Shown in pieces: positions 1 to 12,180 of a stretch of DNA of 64,000 bases. The stretch's first letter is position 1. Every line of letters starts with the position of its first letter. A program made the translations under genes and the position numbers. Source of the stretch: Niebla homalea (taxonomy: Eukaryota > Ascomycota > Lecanoromycetes > Lecanorales > Ramalinaceae); NCBI GenBank assembly GCA_019925105.1, contig JAHGAU010000027.1:801213-865212 (forward strand), given 5' to 3'. The notes beneath the pieces were generated by a model, which saw nothing but the letters and a program-made list of their open reading frames with translations, searched no databases and was not told where the DNA came from.

Positions 1-1189
1 CGTATAGGATTTTGGGGCAATAAAAATATTAACCGGGCAAAAAAGAGTTAAAAAAGGAGATACGTAAATGGATTAGAGAGTCTAATTAAAAGGCTTATAA
101 AGGTTATAAAGCCTTAGATACGTACTAATAAAGTTAAAAGTCTATATAAGAAATATAAAAAGGTTATTAAAGTCCTTATCCCGATAAAAGGAGTTTAGGA
201 TTATTAGTTTAATAAGTAAAGTAAAGAAAATATACGTTAATATAATAAAGAAAGTAAAGAGGATAAATTTTAGTCCAGAAAGGAGAATAGAAATAAATAG
301 TATTAATTTAATAAAAAGAATAAAAATAATATATATTAGTCCAATAAGGAAAGTAAGGTTAAATAATATTAACCTTATTAAGACTTATAATAATATATAT
401 CCTTTAAATAACGAAGAAAAATAATACTTATAATAAAGGATAACGTAAAAGTTATAAAAGCCTTCAATTAAAACCCTTATTCTTAATATAAATACCCAAC
501 GCTCGGTTTTAATATTAGCGCTTTCTTCCTAGGATTATAGGATAATTATACTTTTTGCTATTTAAAGTTCTGGGATAATTATATACCCTTTATTATTTAA
601 AGTTAAGAGAAGGAAATATCCCTTATTACGATAATACGGTTTTAGTAGGAGCTTTTACTTTATTATTTACTTATAATACGGTATTATAGTATTATAATAT
701 TAATCGAATAAAAGTATTAAAAGCACTATTTATATAATAGTAATAACTTAATACCTTATATAATAAGGCAGATAAATACTTTATATATAAAATATATATT
801 CCTTCTTATATTATATAGTTCTATATCTTTAAGTATTTAAGGAATTTACTTAAAATTAAAATACTTTATCGTAAACGTAATAAACTTAAATAATAATAAT
901 AAAAGTATATAGATATTAAGTATCTTTTATCGGGGTCGGGTTAATATATATATTATAGGGAATCGTTTATATTAATTATAATTTAATTATAAAACGAAGT
1001 ATAAAGAAAAAAAGAAAAAACCGGAGAGGGTAAAGCCTTATATATACTATCGGTAATACCTTTATCGGGTATTATAAACCCGGTATCGCAGAGCTTATTA
1101 AATATTAAACTTATACCGGTATATTAAGTTTATAACGGTATTACCGTAAAATTAATAATATTACTATTAATATTATAAAATTAAATTCT
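1..1189. other. AT-rich RIP-degraded stretch, no recognised gene
   Basis: CpA and TpG are almost absent and stops fill all frames. The segment 1,010-1,170 on the + strand gives a short readable run (about GYYKPGIAELIKY around 1,070-1,110) that could be the tail of a degraded protein, but I cannot assign a family. The base composition equals that of the recognised transposon relics further right, so an old mobile element is the likely source. Nothing else is seen. Confidence 0.4.
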
Positions 1190-1670
1190 TAACATCTCTT
1201 AAGGTATAGGGAGGCCTTACTCGGCCGTCGGTTTCTCTACTTAAATCACGGCGAATTTAAGCCTATTCCGGTAAAAGCATATAGGCATCGGGCGTCGTAT
1301 TATTGTGGAGGGCTTACTAAAGGGTCTAATAAAGGGCCTATTCCGGTAGAGGCATATAGGTATCGGGCGTCGCATTATTATAGAGGGCTTACTGAAGGGT
1401 CTAGTAAAGGGCCTAATAAAGGGCTTAATAATAAGCTGGCTGAGGGTATAGGTAAGGGTAAAGGTAGGGGTGAGAGTGAGGGTAAGGGTAAAGGTAAGAG
1501 TGAGGGTGAGGGTGCCAGTAACGGTGAAAATGCAGGTATAAGGGCCTTATTTACCTCTTAAGGTCCTCCACCCATATTACGGTGAATTTGGGCCTATTCC
1601 GGTAGAGGCATATAGGTATCCGGCGTCATATTATTATTAAAGGGCTTATATTAAACCTTAATAGTATAAC
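1190..1670 (+). repeat. Subtelomeric repeat, partial copy A (3' modules only)
   Basis: Three direct copies of a module containing GCCTATTCCGGTAGAGGCAT followed by ATAGGTATCGGGCGTC start near 1,262, 1,337 and 1,591. The flanks also repeat (CTCTTAAGG, ATTACGGTGAATTTGGG, AGGGTCTAATAAAGGG). The same module, more decayed, is found near 44,710-44,775 and twice near 50,690-50,890, where it follows a minisatellite. Copy A lacks the tRNA-like head and the CGCGTA palindrome of the other two. CpG and G content here is higher than in the neighbourhood, so this stretch seems less mutated. Confidence 0.7.
1442..1514 (+). repeat. G-rich degenerate hexamer tandem repeat
   Basis: Roughly twelve degenerate units of GGTAAG / GGTGAG / GGTAAA in tandem, inside the repeat region that starts at 1,190. 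It is strongly strand-asymmetric (G on the + strand). It resembles, but is not, the telomeric TTAGGG unit. A minisatellite occupies the equivalent place in the related repeats at 44.5 kb and 50.5 kb. Confidence 0.75.
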
Positions 1671-3479
1671 CTTAATTAATTCACCTCCTATTATAAGCTA
1701 TTTAATATTCCGTTTAATTCTCTTTATATTTAGCCTTTAATAAACGACGTCGAAATTAAGCTTTATAATAAGAGTAAGGTTAAGCCGGTTTATTAATAAT
1801 TTTAACGTTACTTATTAATCCGTTTATTTAAGTTTTACCTTTTTTTTATAGTATTTTTCTTAAACTTTTAATTAATTAATAAATAAGGGTAACTATTAAG
1901 CCTCTTCCGGATATTAAGAGCTTTAAAAGGAACGTTTATTATATAATACGCTAGAAGTTCTTTAAATATTTTATAGTAAGAAACGATATATTTAAGGTTA
2001 TTTTATTAAGGTTTATAAGACGGCTATTAAAATTATTATTAATAATCAAACTTTTCCGCTTTTACGATTAAATTAAATTCATATCCCGTAGGTTTTTAAC
2101 GTAATTGTTTTCCGAATTTAAAGATATCGGTATAAAAATAAAATATAATATAATTATATTTAAAAGAAATTATAAATAAAGATAAAAATAGAAAAGAAAT
2201 AAATAAAAGTGATTTAAGAAGAAGAATAGAATTAACTTTTAATAAATATTTTAATGCGATCTTAATATATAATTATACGTCTTAAATAAAGTAAAACGGT
2301 AATAAGAATCTCTTAATTATATCTTATATATTATAAGCTAAATAAGCATATTAAATTAAGTAATACGCCAATTAATAATTAATTTTACCTTATCCTTTAA
2401 TAAGTATTCCTTAAATATTTAATAAATTTATTAATAATAATTTAAGGACTAAGTAACTATAAGTATATAAGAAATTTCTGGATACTTTATACTTAAGCCG
2501 CCGAAGTACGAACCTTTAAAATCTTACTTTATCGATTTACTTAAATGGGGGTAATAAGGCCCCGTATATTCCCTTTACGTTATTATTATATTTAATTAAG
2601 ATTTAATTTAGGGCTCCTTTATATTTTCCCTTTATATTATGTAGTTTTAATTTTATTTAGAGTAAACGCTTAATAATTAAATTTCATAATAATTCTACGT
2701 ATTCTAAATATAATTAAGTAAGCCGGTAAGCACTTTATTATTAAGGATATTTTACTGAAGTTCGAATTTTATTATTAGCCTCCGTATTAAAATCCTTTAA
2801 GTCTCCTTTTAAATAGTTTAATTTTAATAATAAACCCCGTATGAAAGTTTAATTCCGGCGGTATAATAATATTTCGTTTATTATTAATAAAGTAACCGCA
2901 ATATATTTACTATTATTTTTATAATAAATATTTATAGAACGGATTTAATAGCTTCTTATCGATTAATTCCTTAAGTTCCCTTTTTTTCTATATTACCCTT
3001 AAGATTAAAAGCAAATTAAAGATAATCGAATTAAGCTTTTAATTTAATCGGAAAATAAATATAAGAAAAAAAGAATTCATAGGTCTTCCAATAATAAAAG
3101 TAAATAAATAAACCTTACGGGACATTATTTTGCTTTCTATTATATAGCCTTACCGAAGTCCTATTAAGAAACGCGCTAATATAAAAGTTAAAAGAAGGAA
3201 AAGACTTAAAGTTTTTAAGGTTATAAGTAAAATATTAAGTTAAGCTTTAAACGATTATAAAGTAGCGGGTTTAAATAATATAAATTACTTTAAAGATAAT
3301 AAGGTTAGAAAAATAATATTTAAAAAATAACTTAAGATAATCAGAAATATCGATATTTTCAGCGGAAAAATAATAATACCGGTTTTATAGTTCCGACGAC
3401 CTTAACTTTTAATTCCTTTATTATAGCGGAAAAGTATCCGCTTAATTTTTCGGAATACGAAATATTAAGTATAAAAAGA
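1671..3479 (+). other. Degraded region, possible 5' part of a copia element
   Basis: It lies directly upstream of a copia integrase in the same orientation. A gag and protease region would be expected here, and short readable runs such as LPDIKSFKRN (near 1,910) fit a structural protein, but no zinc knuckle or protease motif could be recognised. Stop codons are dense. Membership of the element is inference from position alone. Confidence 0.3.
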
Positions 3480-4480
3480 TTAATATATAAGACCGGGTTT
3501 ATTTCCTTTTCCCCTTAAAGCTTCCGTTATATACCGTTTCTTATAATATAACCGCTTAATTAAGTTAATCATTAAAGATCCCCTTTTCGGATCCTATAAG
3601 TAAAAGATTTAACCGGAAAATCAAGGAACGGACCCGTATAATAATCTATAGTATAGGCTTACCTAAGAATTTATGGCCGGAAATCGTAATAACCATTAAT
3701 TACCTTATTATAAAAGAATTAACGTTTAGCTTAAAAGGGAAAATCACCTTTTATTAAGCGTAATATAATTAAAAACCAAATCTATTATACTTACGAGTAA
3801 ATAAGTTATTATTATAGGTTAAGATTATAAAGCACTAGACCTCCTTAAATATAAGGGACAATTTATTTATACTCCTAGGTTACGATGATTAAATTACCTA
3901 AATATACCGGGTCTTCGACCCCCGAGTACAGACGTTTAATAAGAAAGTAAAACGATTTCTTTAACGTTTATATTAAGGAACGGAAAATTACTCCGTTAAA
4001 TAACTCCGATAAAGATACCCCGGCGGAGAAGATTTAACGTTTAAAAAAGGAATAACCTTAATAGGTCCCTACTTTAAGGGAGAATTACGAGAATTAGGCC
4101 TATAATAACGTCTTTATTAATAATATTTTAAATAATATACCTATAAGTAATATACCCCGGGCTTTAGTCCCGGCTAAAGAATAAGGAGATTACCTTTAAA
4201 CTTAATAACCCTTTAATTAGGATAAGTAATAGTTTAATAAATCGCGGAAGGAAATTAAAATTATATTTTAAGGTAACCTTAAGCTTAAAATTCCTAAATA
4301 TTCCGAGCTCCGGGATATATCCTTAAACCCGCTATTTACTTTTATTAATATAATTATCTTAAAGGAAAAAAAAAAAATATTTATTACTTAACGTTTATAT
4401 TATTTAAGAATAAGCCGGAACCTTTTAAGCTAAAAACTTATTAAGAAGCTATAAAAGATATTTACTATAAAGATAAATTA
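3480..4480 (+). pseudogene. Ty1/copia integrase to RT-start relic
   Basis: Degraded polyprotein of a copia LTR retrotransposon. The integrase C-terminal signature is readable: LPKNLWPEIV near 3,660-3,690, then LLGYDD near 3,880, then IYRVFDPRVQ at 3,902-3,931. The family pattern is a NLWPE block, a GYD block and a YRVWDP block. About 160 codons later EPFKLKTY and EAIKDI (4,418-4,470) match the block that opens the copia reverse transcriptase (EP..., EA...W). The NLWPE, YRVFDP and EPF blocks are all in the same frame, so only point mutations separate them. The rest of RT and RNase H is missing: after 4,490 the sequence becomes an AT tract with no similarity, so the copy is 3'-truncated or interrupted. 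Retrotransposition function is lost. Confidence 0.75.
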
Positions 4481-7290
4481 TAATATAGATTATATAGAAT
4501 ATATATATATTATATATTTATTTACTTATTATATATTTAATATTTAAAGTTTAATTTACTTAAGAACTTAAATTTATTATTATATTATTCTTATTATTAC
4601 TTACGATAATAATGTGGATACGGGGTCCGTTATATATATATATCCATAAAAGCCTTTTCGTATTTAATTGCCTTCTTTCTTTTTATTAAATATTTCTGAA
4701 TAAATTAATAAATATATATATTCTGAATTAATAGGTTTTAATAAAAAGCATAATTATTAAAGTCCTTTTTTAAGGCTAACGTAATAATAAGTAATATTGG
4801 TGCTATTCCTAATAATAAAGGCTTTAATAAAGGGTCAGAACTACCGTAACGCTCCGGATAACGCGGTAATTATTGGAAAAATTAAAAATATTACGACTAT
4901 TATATTAAGTATTAAAATATTTATACTTATAAGGCTTTTTACTATAGATTAAGACCCTTTAGAATATTCCGTTAATTAATAATTATAAACCTTTCTGTTT
5001 CTACTTTAGAAATTAAGTTTATTTAATATTCTTATGCCTCCTTTCATTAACCCTAATTAATTTACTCCCTATAAACTATATTAAGGTGCTTTTAGCCCAT
5101 AAATAAGTAAAGGTAATAAGGTGGTTAATAATACCGTTAGTTCTTAAGCCGTAAAGGTCAATTTATTTTCTTTACTTAAAACATTATATAAGAATCTTAT
5201 TTAATCTATTTAAAGTAAAACCGTGGTTAAGAAAATAAGGAAGTATCTTAATTAAAGTAACCGTTATAATTCGCTTTATAGGATTTTATTCTAACATTAC
5301 GTAAAAAGGGAATAATTCCTTAGGGATATTCCTTATTACTTACTAAATACTATTAAGCCAATTATTTATCTTTTATACGATTCTTTTATTTAAAAAAACA
5401 GCCGTAATAATCTAATCGCCCCGTAATAGAGGGATATAATTAAAAATAAATAATATAATAATATTAAAAGCTTAAATATCCGATTTAAAGCTTCGCTTTA
5501 ATTTAAATAAATACTTTAATAATATATAATAAGGTATTCCTCCGTTAAAAGTTATTTCTTTTAATAATACTTTTACGGATATCCCGAAATTATAAATTAT
5601 AGCTTTATTATCCTTTTTATTAAGGAATATATTTTTTAATTTTATGTTGAAATAAATAATACCTTAAGTATAAATATATCTTATATTATTAATAATATCC
5701 TTTTATATTTAATATTATTTATATTTTAAAAATTATAATAACCATTATTCGTCTTTAAACTATATAAGGTTAAGTCCGATATATTTAAGTTTAAGGTTAA
5801 AATCTAAGGCGTTATAGTTTAATAATTTTATAACCAACGGTTATTAAATAGTTAACTTAATCGATATTAATTTTAGCCGGTTACCTTATATAATATAATA
5901 GTTTTAATATCTTTAATTTAATCCTTTATAGTTTAACCGATAATCTTATATTGGAACCTTAATATAACTTAATTATAATTATTAATTTATTACGGTCGGC
6001 CTTAAATACCTCTATTATAGCCGTCTTATTAATAAATATAGGTAAGTATAAAGAAAGTTTATTTAAGGAACCGGGTTTCGCTTTAAGAATTAACTATAAT
6101 TTTATAGATATCGGTATTACCGAAGGTTTAATTTTAGAAGTTACCCTTATAGTTATCGGTATAACTGGAGGTTTATTCTTAGAAATCACTTATTTAAATA
6201 TCGGTATTACCGGAGGTTAAATTTAAGAAGTCGTCTTAATAAATACCGTAACTGCTCTTAAAGAGAGTCGTAAGTAACTATAATAGAGTTCTTAAGGAGT
6301 ATAAAAGAGAATTTTAATTTAAAAGATTAATCCTTTCTTAAGCATTAAAGTTTAAATACCCTTATTAAGTATTACTTAATAACCTAACTTAATTATATCG
6401 GCTTAAAGCTTTAAAATAGAATAAGCCGTAAATTTAAAGCTTAACGGATTATATAATATTAATATATTATTATTAAAGTTTAAATAAAGCTTTAAATATA
6501 AGAGATTTATTTAATAAGAATCTTTAATTTTTAAGACCGGGTACTTAAGGATTATATCTTTAAATAATAAGTTAAAACTAAAACTCTCATTATAATAAGA
6601 TTAATCGAAAACGATAAATAATTATCTTTTATTTTATCCTTTTTTTAACCGTAATTTATCCTTAAAAGTCTTAAAGCCGGATATCCGAGTTATATTATTT
6701 CCATCTTCCGAATAATTATAATTTAAAGAGAATAAAGGTTTAAAGGCTTTAACGTAAATAGTTATTACCTTATTCTCTTTTAAATAAGCGGAATAATTTA
6801 CGGAGGATAACATTAAAAGGAGAATTATATAAATTATACTGTAATTAAAAAGGGTTAAATCGAAATCTTCAAGATTTCTGGGTAACTTTTAAGCATTATA
6901 ACTCCGAACTCTTAAAGTAAACATAATACGTTCGTTAATTAATGAATCTAAGATTTTTTTAGTTACTTACTTACTGTTTCCTTCTTTAATTTTCCATATT
7001 TATTAAGCGCTTTATACAATAGTACTGTTATAAAGTTCTTAATTACTTATTTTACTAAGCTTATTAAGCGAAGAACTATACGTTTTATATGATCCGCGAA
7101 AGTTACATTTTTTACCTTATATACCCATTATATAAATCCTTATATAAATCTTATATTACTCGATCGTTAACCTTATAAATATTATTATCCAGTTTATAAA
7201 TCGCTTATTTTAAACTCTTTAAATACTTAATATAATACTTATAAAGTACCTAATTTACGCTCGATCTCTCTATATAGTTTTCGATTAAGG
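4481..7290. other. Degraded unclassified region
   Basis: AT-rich and stop-filled in all frames. It opens with an AT-dinucleotide-rich tract (4,490-4,560). The only structured item is a three-unit 45-bp tandem repeat at 6,110-6,244, listed separately. No transposase, RT or helicase motif was found. It may hold 3' parts of the copia copy to its left or separate old insertions. Confidence 0.35.
6110..6244 (+). repeat. Three-unit 45-bp tandem repeat, in-frame 15-residue unit
   Basis: Units start at 6,110, 6,155 and 6,200, exactly 45 bp apart. On the + strand each reads about IGITGG followed by L-I/F-LEV/EIT, so the period is 15 codons and the copies stay in frame. One glycine-adjacent codon has become TAA and another TAA follows, as expected from RIP. 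This suggests a repeat within a former protein. The surrounding coding frame could not be traced, so the product is unknown. Confidence 0.6.
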
Positions 7291-7299
7291 CTTTTACTT

Positions 7300-8245
7300 A
7301 TGCTGACTAAAAACCTATAGCTATTTCTTAATACCTGATTAACCGACTTTACCAATCTTTTATATATTAAATACGCGATAACTTAACTATATATAATAAC
7401 CGTTACTGCCCTTATAAATTGAAGTTAAGCCTACGTTATTAAATTACTATAACTATAGAGCTAAGCCTCCTCGCCTACCTCGATAATAAGCATTGGACTT
7501 TACTATCCGAAATAGGTATATTCTTAGATAAAGAGTGGGGTATTAAAGTCTCTTAATTTACGGTATTTAAGATATTAAAAGAGCATAATATAAGCAAAAA
7601 GCAAGGGAGTCATAATAATAATAAATAAGATAAAACTTTGGGGAACGTTTATTAAGCGGAGATAAAAATAGATTTTACTACTATATAATTAATCTTTATA
7701 GATAAAACCTTAATTAAGGAATAAATAGGGTAGCGGCTTATAATATATATAATAATTAAGGATCCTGCTCGTTAAAAGGCTAATAATTAAAGAGATATTA
7801 TTTATAATATGTTAACGGCAATAATAATAGAAAACTATTTACTTTATAAAGGTATAAAGAAAATTATATAACGCAGACTAAGTTATTAAGTGGTTAAAGA
7901 ACCGTTTATTACCGTATTGCTCCAGGTTTCCTGGCTATCGAAGCGTTTATCAACTTATTATAATCTATAAGTAAACGACCTTATCGTATTAAAAGGGTAT
8001 ACTTATACGTTACCTACCACTTTATACTCCGGAGTATAGTTCCATTGAATTAAGCTTCAATATATTAAAGACGGGGATAAAATAACACTATATCCTCTTA
8101 AAGGATACGTATTAAGAACGATTCGAAACTTTCTTAGATTACGCGGTAAAGACGACTTAATATAATTCTTACGTAACTTAATTTTTCCGTTATAACTATA
8201 AGGGTATTTATAAATTTAAAGGTAACTTTAAAGCCTATATAAGAG
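7300..8245 (+). pseudogene. Tc1/mariner transposase relic 1
   Basis: Degraded cut-and-paste transposase (IS630/Tc1/mariner superfamily, DDE_3-type nuclease). An N-terminal helix-turn-helix segment reads LDKEWGIKVS then FTVFKILKEHNIS at 7,524-7,595. The C-terminal catalytic block reads YLPLYTPEYSSIELSFNILK at 8,011-8,070, matching the family pattern YLPPYSPD.NPIE. A tail Y-K-F-K-G-N-F-K-A-Y near 8,200-8,235 matches the tails of the two other Tc1 relics in this window. The HTH and catalytic blocks are in different frames, so at least one indel lies between them. Terminal inverted repeats were not found for this copy. Confidence 0.78.
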
Positions 8246-8689
8246 AATTATATAGCTAAATAACTAGGTATTCTGTTATATTATAGCGGCGAAGTTACGG
8301 CCGGTCTTATAGACCTCCTTATAATTATAATACTCTTACTTTAAGCTTAATAAAATCCTTTCTGGAATACCCTTTATAGTAGCCCTTTTATAAAGCTTAC
8401 TTAAGGGATCTGATATCTTTTGTAAAGAACGGTTACTTTATATTTTATTATTAATTTTTTCTTTTACTTATTTAAGCTTCTTATAGTATTTAATTAACTT
8501 TTTCTTAAGCTTTATAGCCTAGAATTAATCGATCATTTTATCCTCCTTTTCTGCTAGAATTACGGGGTTAAAGGATCGTAATAGAGGCTATTAAGAAAAA
8601 GCTAGAAAGAAAGCTCTTTAACGAGGCAGCAGAGGAAGAAGCAGAAGAGTATATTAAGGATAAGGGTTAACGGAAGATTATTAAATATT
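8246..8689. other. Degraded spacer
   Basis: Between the Tc1 relic and a minus-strand relic. A short more readable piece near 8,565-8,670 (AAGAAAAAGCTAGAAAGAAA) encodes a lysine- and glutamate-rich run on the + strand, but it has no start or assignable family. Nothing else is seen. Confidence 0.3.
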
Positions 8690-10035
8690 ATTAATAAATT
8701 CAGTATTATCTTAAACGATCTCCTATTATTTTATAATCCGTTATTATAACTTTTACTATTACATTTAAGTCTATATACTTTAATATTAATACGTTATATT
8801 TAAGAGGGACTTTTATTAATAATCTTAACGTTTTTATTAATAATCTTTACGTTCTTAATATCGTCGTTTAACTTCTCTTTAATCTCGTTATCGTCGTTAT
8901 TCTTTTTCTTTACGTTATTAACGCTCTTCTTCTTTACGCTTTTCTTAATAGCTTAACTTTTTCGATTTTTTATTAAACTTATATTTAACCTCTATATTAT
9001 AAAGGTATTTCCTTAAAGCAACGGGTAAAATAAACTCAGAAGTAAGGCTAACTTGTTACTCATAAGCCTATTATTTACGTTATAGGTAATCGTTAATAAA
9101 GTAATAAACTCCGTCTTCAATTTAATAGTAATCGTATTTATTACGATAGGTAGACTTATAGTATATAAAAGCCTTATTTAAGTAATTTATTTCCTTACCG
9201 ATATCCTCCTTATTACGATCTTAATTCTTACGGAAGTTAACTTACCTAATAATAAAAATCTTCTTACCACTTTCTTTACGAAATAAGCTATTTAGCTCGT
9301 TAACCTTATTAATCGACCGTTTTTAACCTACCGGGACGTCTTCTACTTCTAGGTTTATAGGTAACGGGAAAGCTATATACTATAGCTTTACGTTTATCTC
9401 TTATTTAAAATAAAAGCGATAGTAATCCTCTATAGTTTAATTAATTTAAGGGACGAACTTATTAAAACCGTTAAAACGGAATTATTGAACGTTTTTCGCC
9501 TTTACGTTAAGGTAAGTAATAAAGAAGATATTACTTAATAAGTTTTTCTTTTATGAGCTTCTTATAGTTAATTCTTAAGGTTAACGATATTAAGGTCGCC
9601 TTTTTACGTTAAGCCTATATAAATATTCTATAGTAAAATAAGGCTTTAACGGACCTTTACGTTAACCTACTTCCTCCTTAATTTTAACTAGAACTAATAA
9701 CGGTAAAGAGCTTTAAAAAGCTTTTTATTTATTTAATAATCTTTAGCCTTAAACTTATATTCCTTTTTAAAACGGTATTAAAGGTCTTCCTTTTATTTTA
9801 TAAAGGCTTTACTTAGCTCTTTTATAAAGTTTTTCTATATATAAGTCGGTAACGGCTTTAAGGGCATCCTCTTTAAAGGTTTAAAAGGAGCTTTAATAAA
9901 GGCTTTAATAGGGGCTTTAAAGCGAGACCTTAGGGCCGGGGCTAGGGAGTAAAAGGATAACGATTTTTCCTTATAAAAGGATACGCTTTTACCGGTTCGA
10001 CGATTAGAGTAAGTAATAAAACGATTAATAGGCAT
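8690..10035 (-). pseudogene. Unclassified protein relic with charged coiled-coil C-terminus
   Basis: Not recognised as a named family. Reading on the minus strand, 10,035-9,835 is an open 66-codon stretch from an ATG with an internal basic repeat (KAPIKAFIKAPFKPLK). The same frame continues to about 9,660 with stops at probable Gln codons (KKEYKFKAKDY). In another frame, 9,200-8,800 reads INYLNKAFIYYKSTYR, then EQQVSLTSEFILPVALRKYL, then a long Glu/Arg/Lys/Gln run typical of a coiled coil. The frame change implies an intron or indel. Size and a charged C-terminus would fit a Gag-like or subtelomeric hypothetical protein. It sits between two Tc1 relics and may be cargo or an older insertion. 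Confidence 0.45.
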
Positions 10036-10205
10036 TACGATAATAAGGATTTAAGGATATTATATTTATTACTTTATATATTAAATAATAAAAGTTTAAG
10101 TATATAATAATTAAATAATATTATAAGATTTATATAATAATTTATATATAGCGGTATAAAATGAGAAATATTAAGTATTCTTATTTAATTAACGTAAGCA
10201 AAATA

Positions 10206-11450
10206 AAGCTTATAAATACTTAATAAAAAAAAATACGTACCTTTCTTATACTTTCGTTAGTTATTACTATATAAATTACTTAAAGCCTTATACAACGTTT
10301 ACTATTATACGTATTACTTAATTATTATATCATAAGTAGATTTATAATATTAATAAGTCGATATAAGGTATCTCTTTATTAAAGGCTATATATTAATAGC
10401 TTTCTAAGCAAATATAACTATAGTTTACCGTAAGATCGACTCCTTTATTAAATATAATACTCGTAATTTACTTTATTACCATTAGAAACCAGTCACCGTT
10501 ATTAATAAAACGTATATTTATTAAGCTATAGCTTATAGATAAAAAAAACATATATAAAGATATAATTAAGTAAACTTACCTAAGCAATCTTTAAAAGGGT
10601 TATTACCGAAGCTCTACCTTATTACCTTAATAATATTGCTTGAATACCAACGGAGTTATCCTTTAGCTTATTAAAGTAAGCTTTATTAATAATTAAAAGA
10701 AAAGTGGGATATAGAGTTATTACAATTAAGACTATCGATTATACTGAAAGAGTAAGGAATTAATCGGAAGAAGGGTTAACATATCGGCCCTTAAAGCGCT
10801 CTTATACGGACTATATAATAAATAGATATAGGCAATTACCTTACTTATTAACTCGTTTTTATTAACGAGTTATTCTTTAAAGCTTAAAGCTATTAACGAT
10901 TAATAATATACGGACTTATTAATGAATTAATCCGCTACCACGTAAATATCAATCGAGGGGAGACGTGGTCGATTCTACCGGCGTATACGGTAAACGGATA
11001 CCTACTATATATAGTTATTAAAAAGGGCTATTATAACGGCGATAAGCTCTATTAATAACTTATAAATAAGCTATTACCTCGATATAACGCTTACCCTACC
11101 GTAAATAGTATAATCTATATAAATAACGTTAATATCCATTTTTCACCGTTAATTAAAAAGGTTATAAAGCTAAAGGCTATATTATTAAATATCTATTACC
11201 GTATTCGCCTAATTATAACCCGATTAAGCTTACTTTTAGTATATTTAAAGGCTTGGATAAAACGTTACTTTTAAGAGTTACGGCTATATTACGAGCGAGA
11301 CTTCGGAGGCTTCCTTAAATTTACGGTAGAAAAGAGTGGGTATAATCGTTTTATTACTTAGCATTTCCGTTATAGTACTATAGGTTATCGATTTAAAGGC
11401 GATTATAAGGCTTTACTATATAAATTATAGCAATATAAAGATAAAGTATT
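10206..11450 (+). pseudogene. Tc1/mariner transposase relic 2
   Basis: Transposase relic with the clearest catalytic region of the three. TWSILPAYTVNGYL starts near 10,963. IYINNVNIH at 11,113-11,139 is the second catalytic block, where the family has a D-N pair and RIP has changed Asp to Asn. LLPYSPNYNPIKLTFS at 11,193-11,240 is the last block, with Asp to Asn and Glu to Lys. All three changes are G-to-A, as expected from RIP on the opposite strand. The last block is shifted by one base against the others, so there is an indel near 11,190. A C-terminal run Y-R-F-K-G-D-Y-K-A-L follows. The left end (10,206-10,240, AAATACTTAATAAAAAAAA) matches, inverted, the left end of relic 3 at 13,720-13,750. 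Confidence 0.82.
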
Positions 11451-12180
11451 TATAATAAATAAGGAAAGTACGTCGTAATAAATATATATTTTTTACTTTT
11501 TACTTTATACTCTATACTTTATATTACTTATTTTATATTCCGTTTATACTCCGCGTCTTAAAGTTTACCTACGGTTTTATCTTGAGCTTCTTTATCCCGT
11601 TTACGATATTTTATATTAACCACCCATATTTATAACTTATAAATATTACGTTAATACGGTTTAAATTTAAGGATATTATTATAAAACCGTTTTATAAACT
11701 TATCCGGAATATTTATTTATAAGCCGAGCTTATAGATATCCGATTAATAATTAAATATACCTTTTAACTTATTAAAGCTCCAGAAATACGTATTATACTT
11801 CTTTTTTATATTTAGGTAAGTTTATCGTTTCTCTGGCCTTTATATATTATTGTTTTTCTATTATTAAAAAGCCTCCTATATAAGCTCTTTTTTAAATCGC
11901 TTAATTAAAGGGCTAAATCTTCCGAGTTTAGCCATAGAAATCTAGGTAATATTTATTAAAGATTTATTTAAAGATTAAAATTAAACGGGAACCGTTTAAG
12001 CAATAAACTATATAATAGGTGGATTTTAAGGCTGGGGGAGCGGTAACAATACGGGCTCCAAAAACACTATAAACTATTATATTAACCGTTAAGTATATTA
12101 TATATTATTTATATTTATTTATATTAATTAAGCCTTTATATAATTATTTATAAACTTATCTTATTATTCTTCTCGTTATA
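11451..12180. other. Degraded unclassified region
   Basis: AT-rich with pyrimidine-rich runs on the + strand at 11,490-11,540. All frames are closed. No motif, tandem repeat or terminal repeat that I can name. Confidence 0.35.

Noticed and set aside
9835..10035. Small free-standing gene on the minus strand (66 codons from ATG)
   Set aside because: The same frame goes on past the stop with readable residues, so it is the open front part of the larger relic at 8,690-10,035, not a separate gene.
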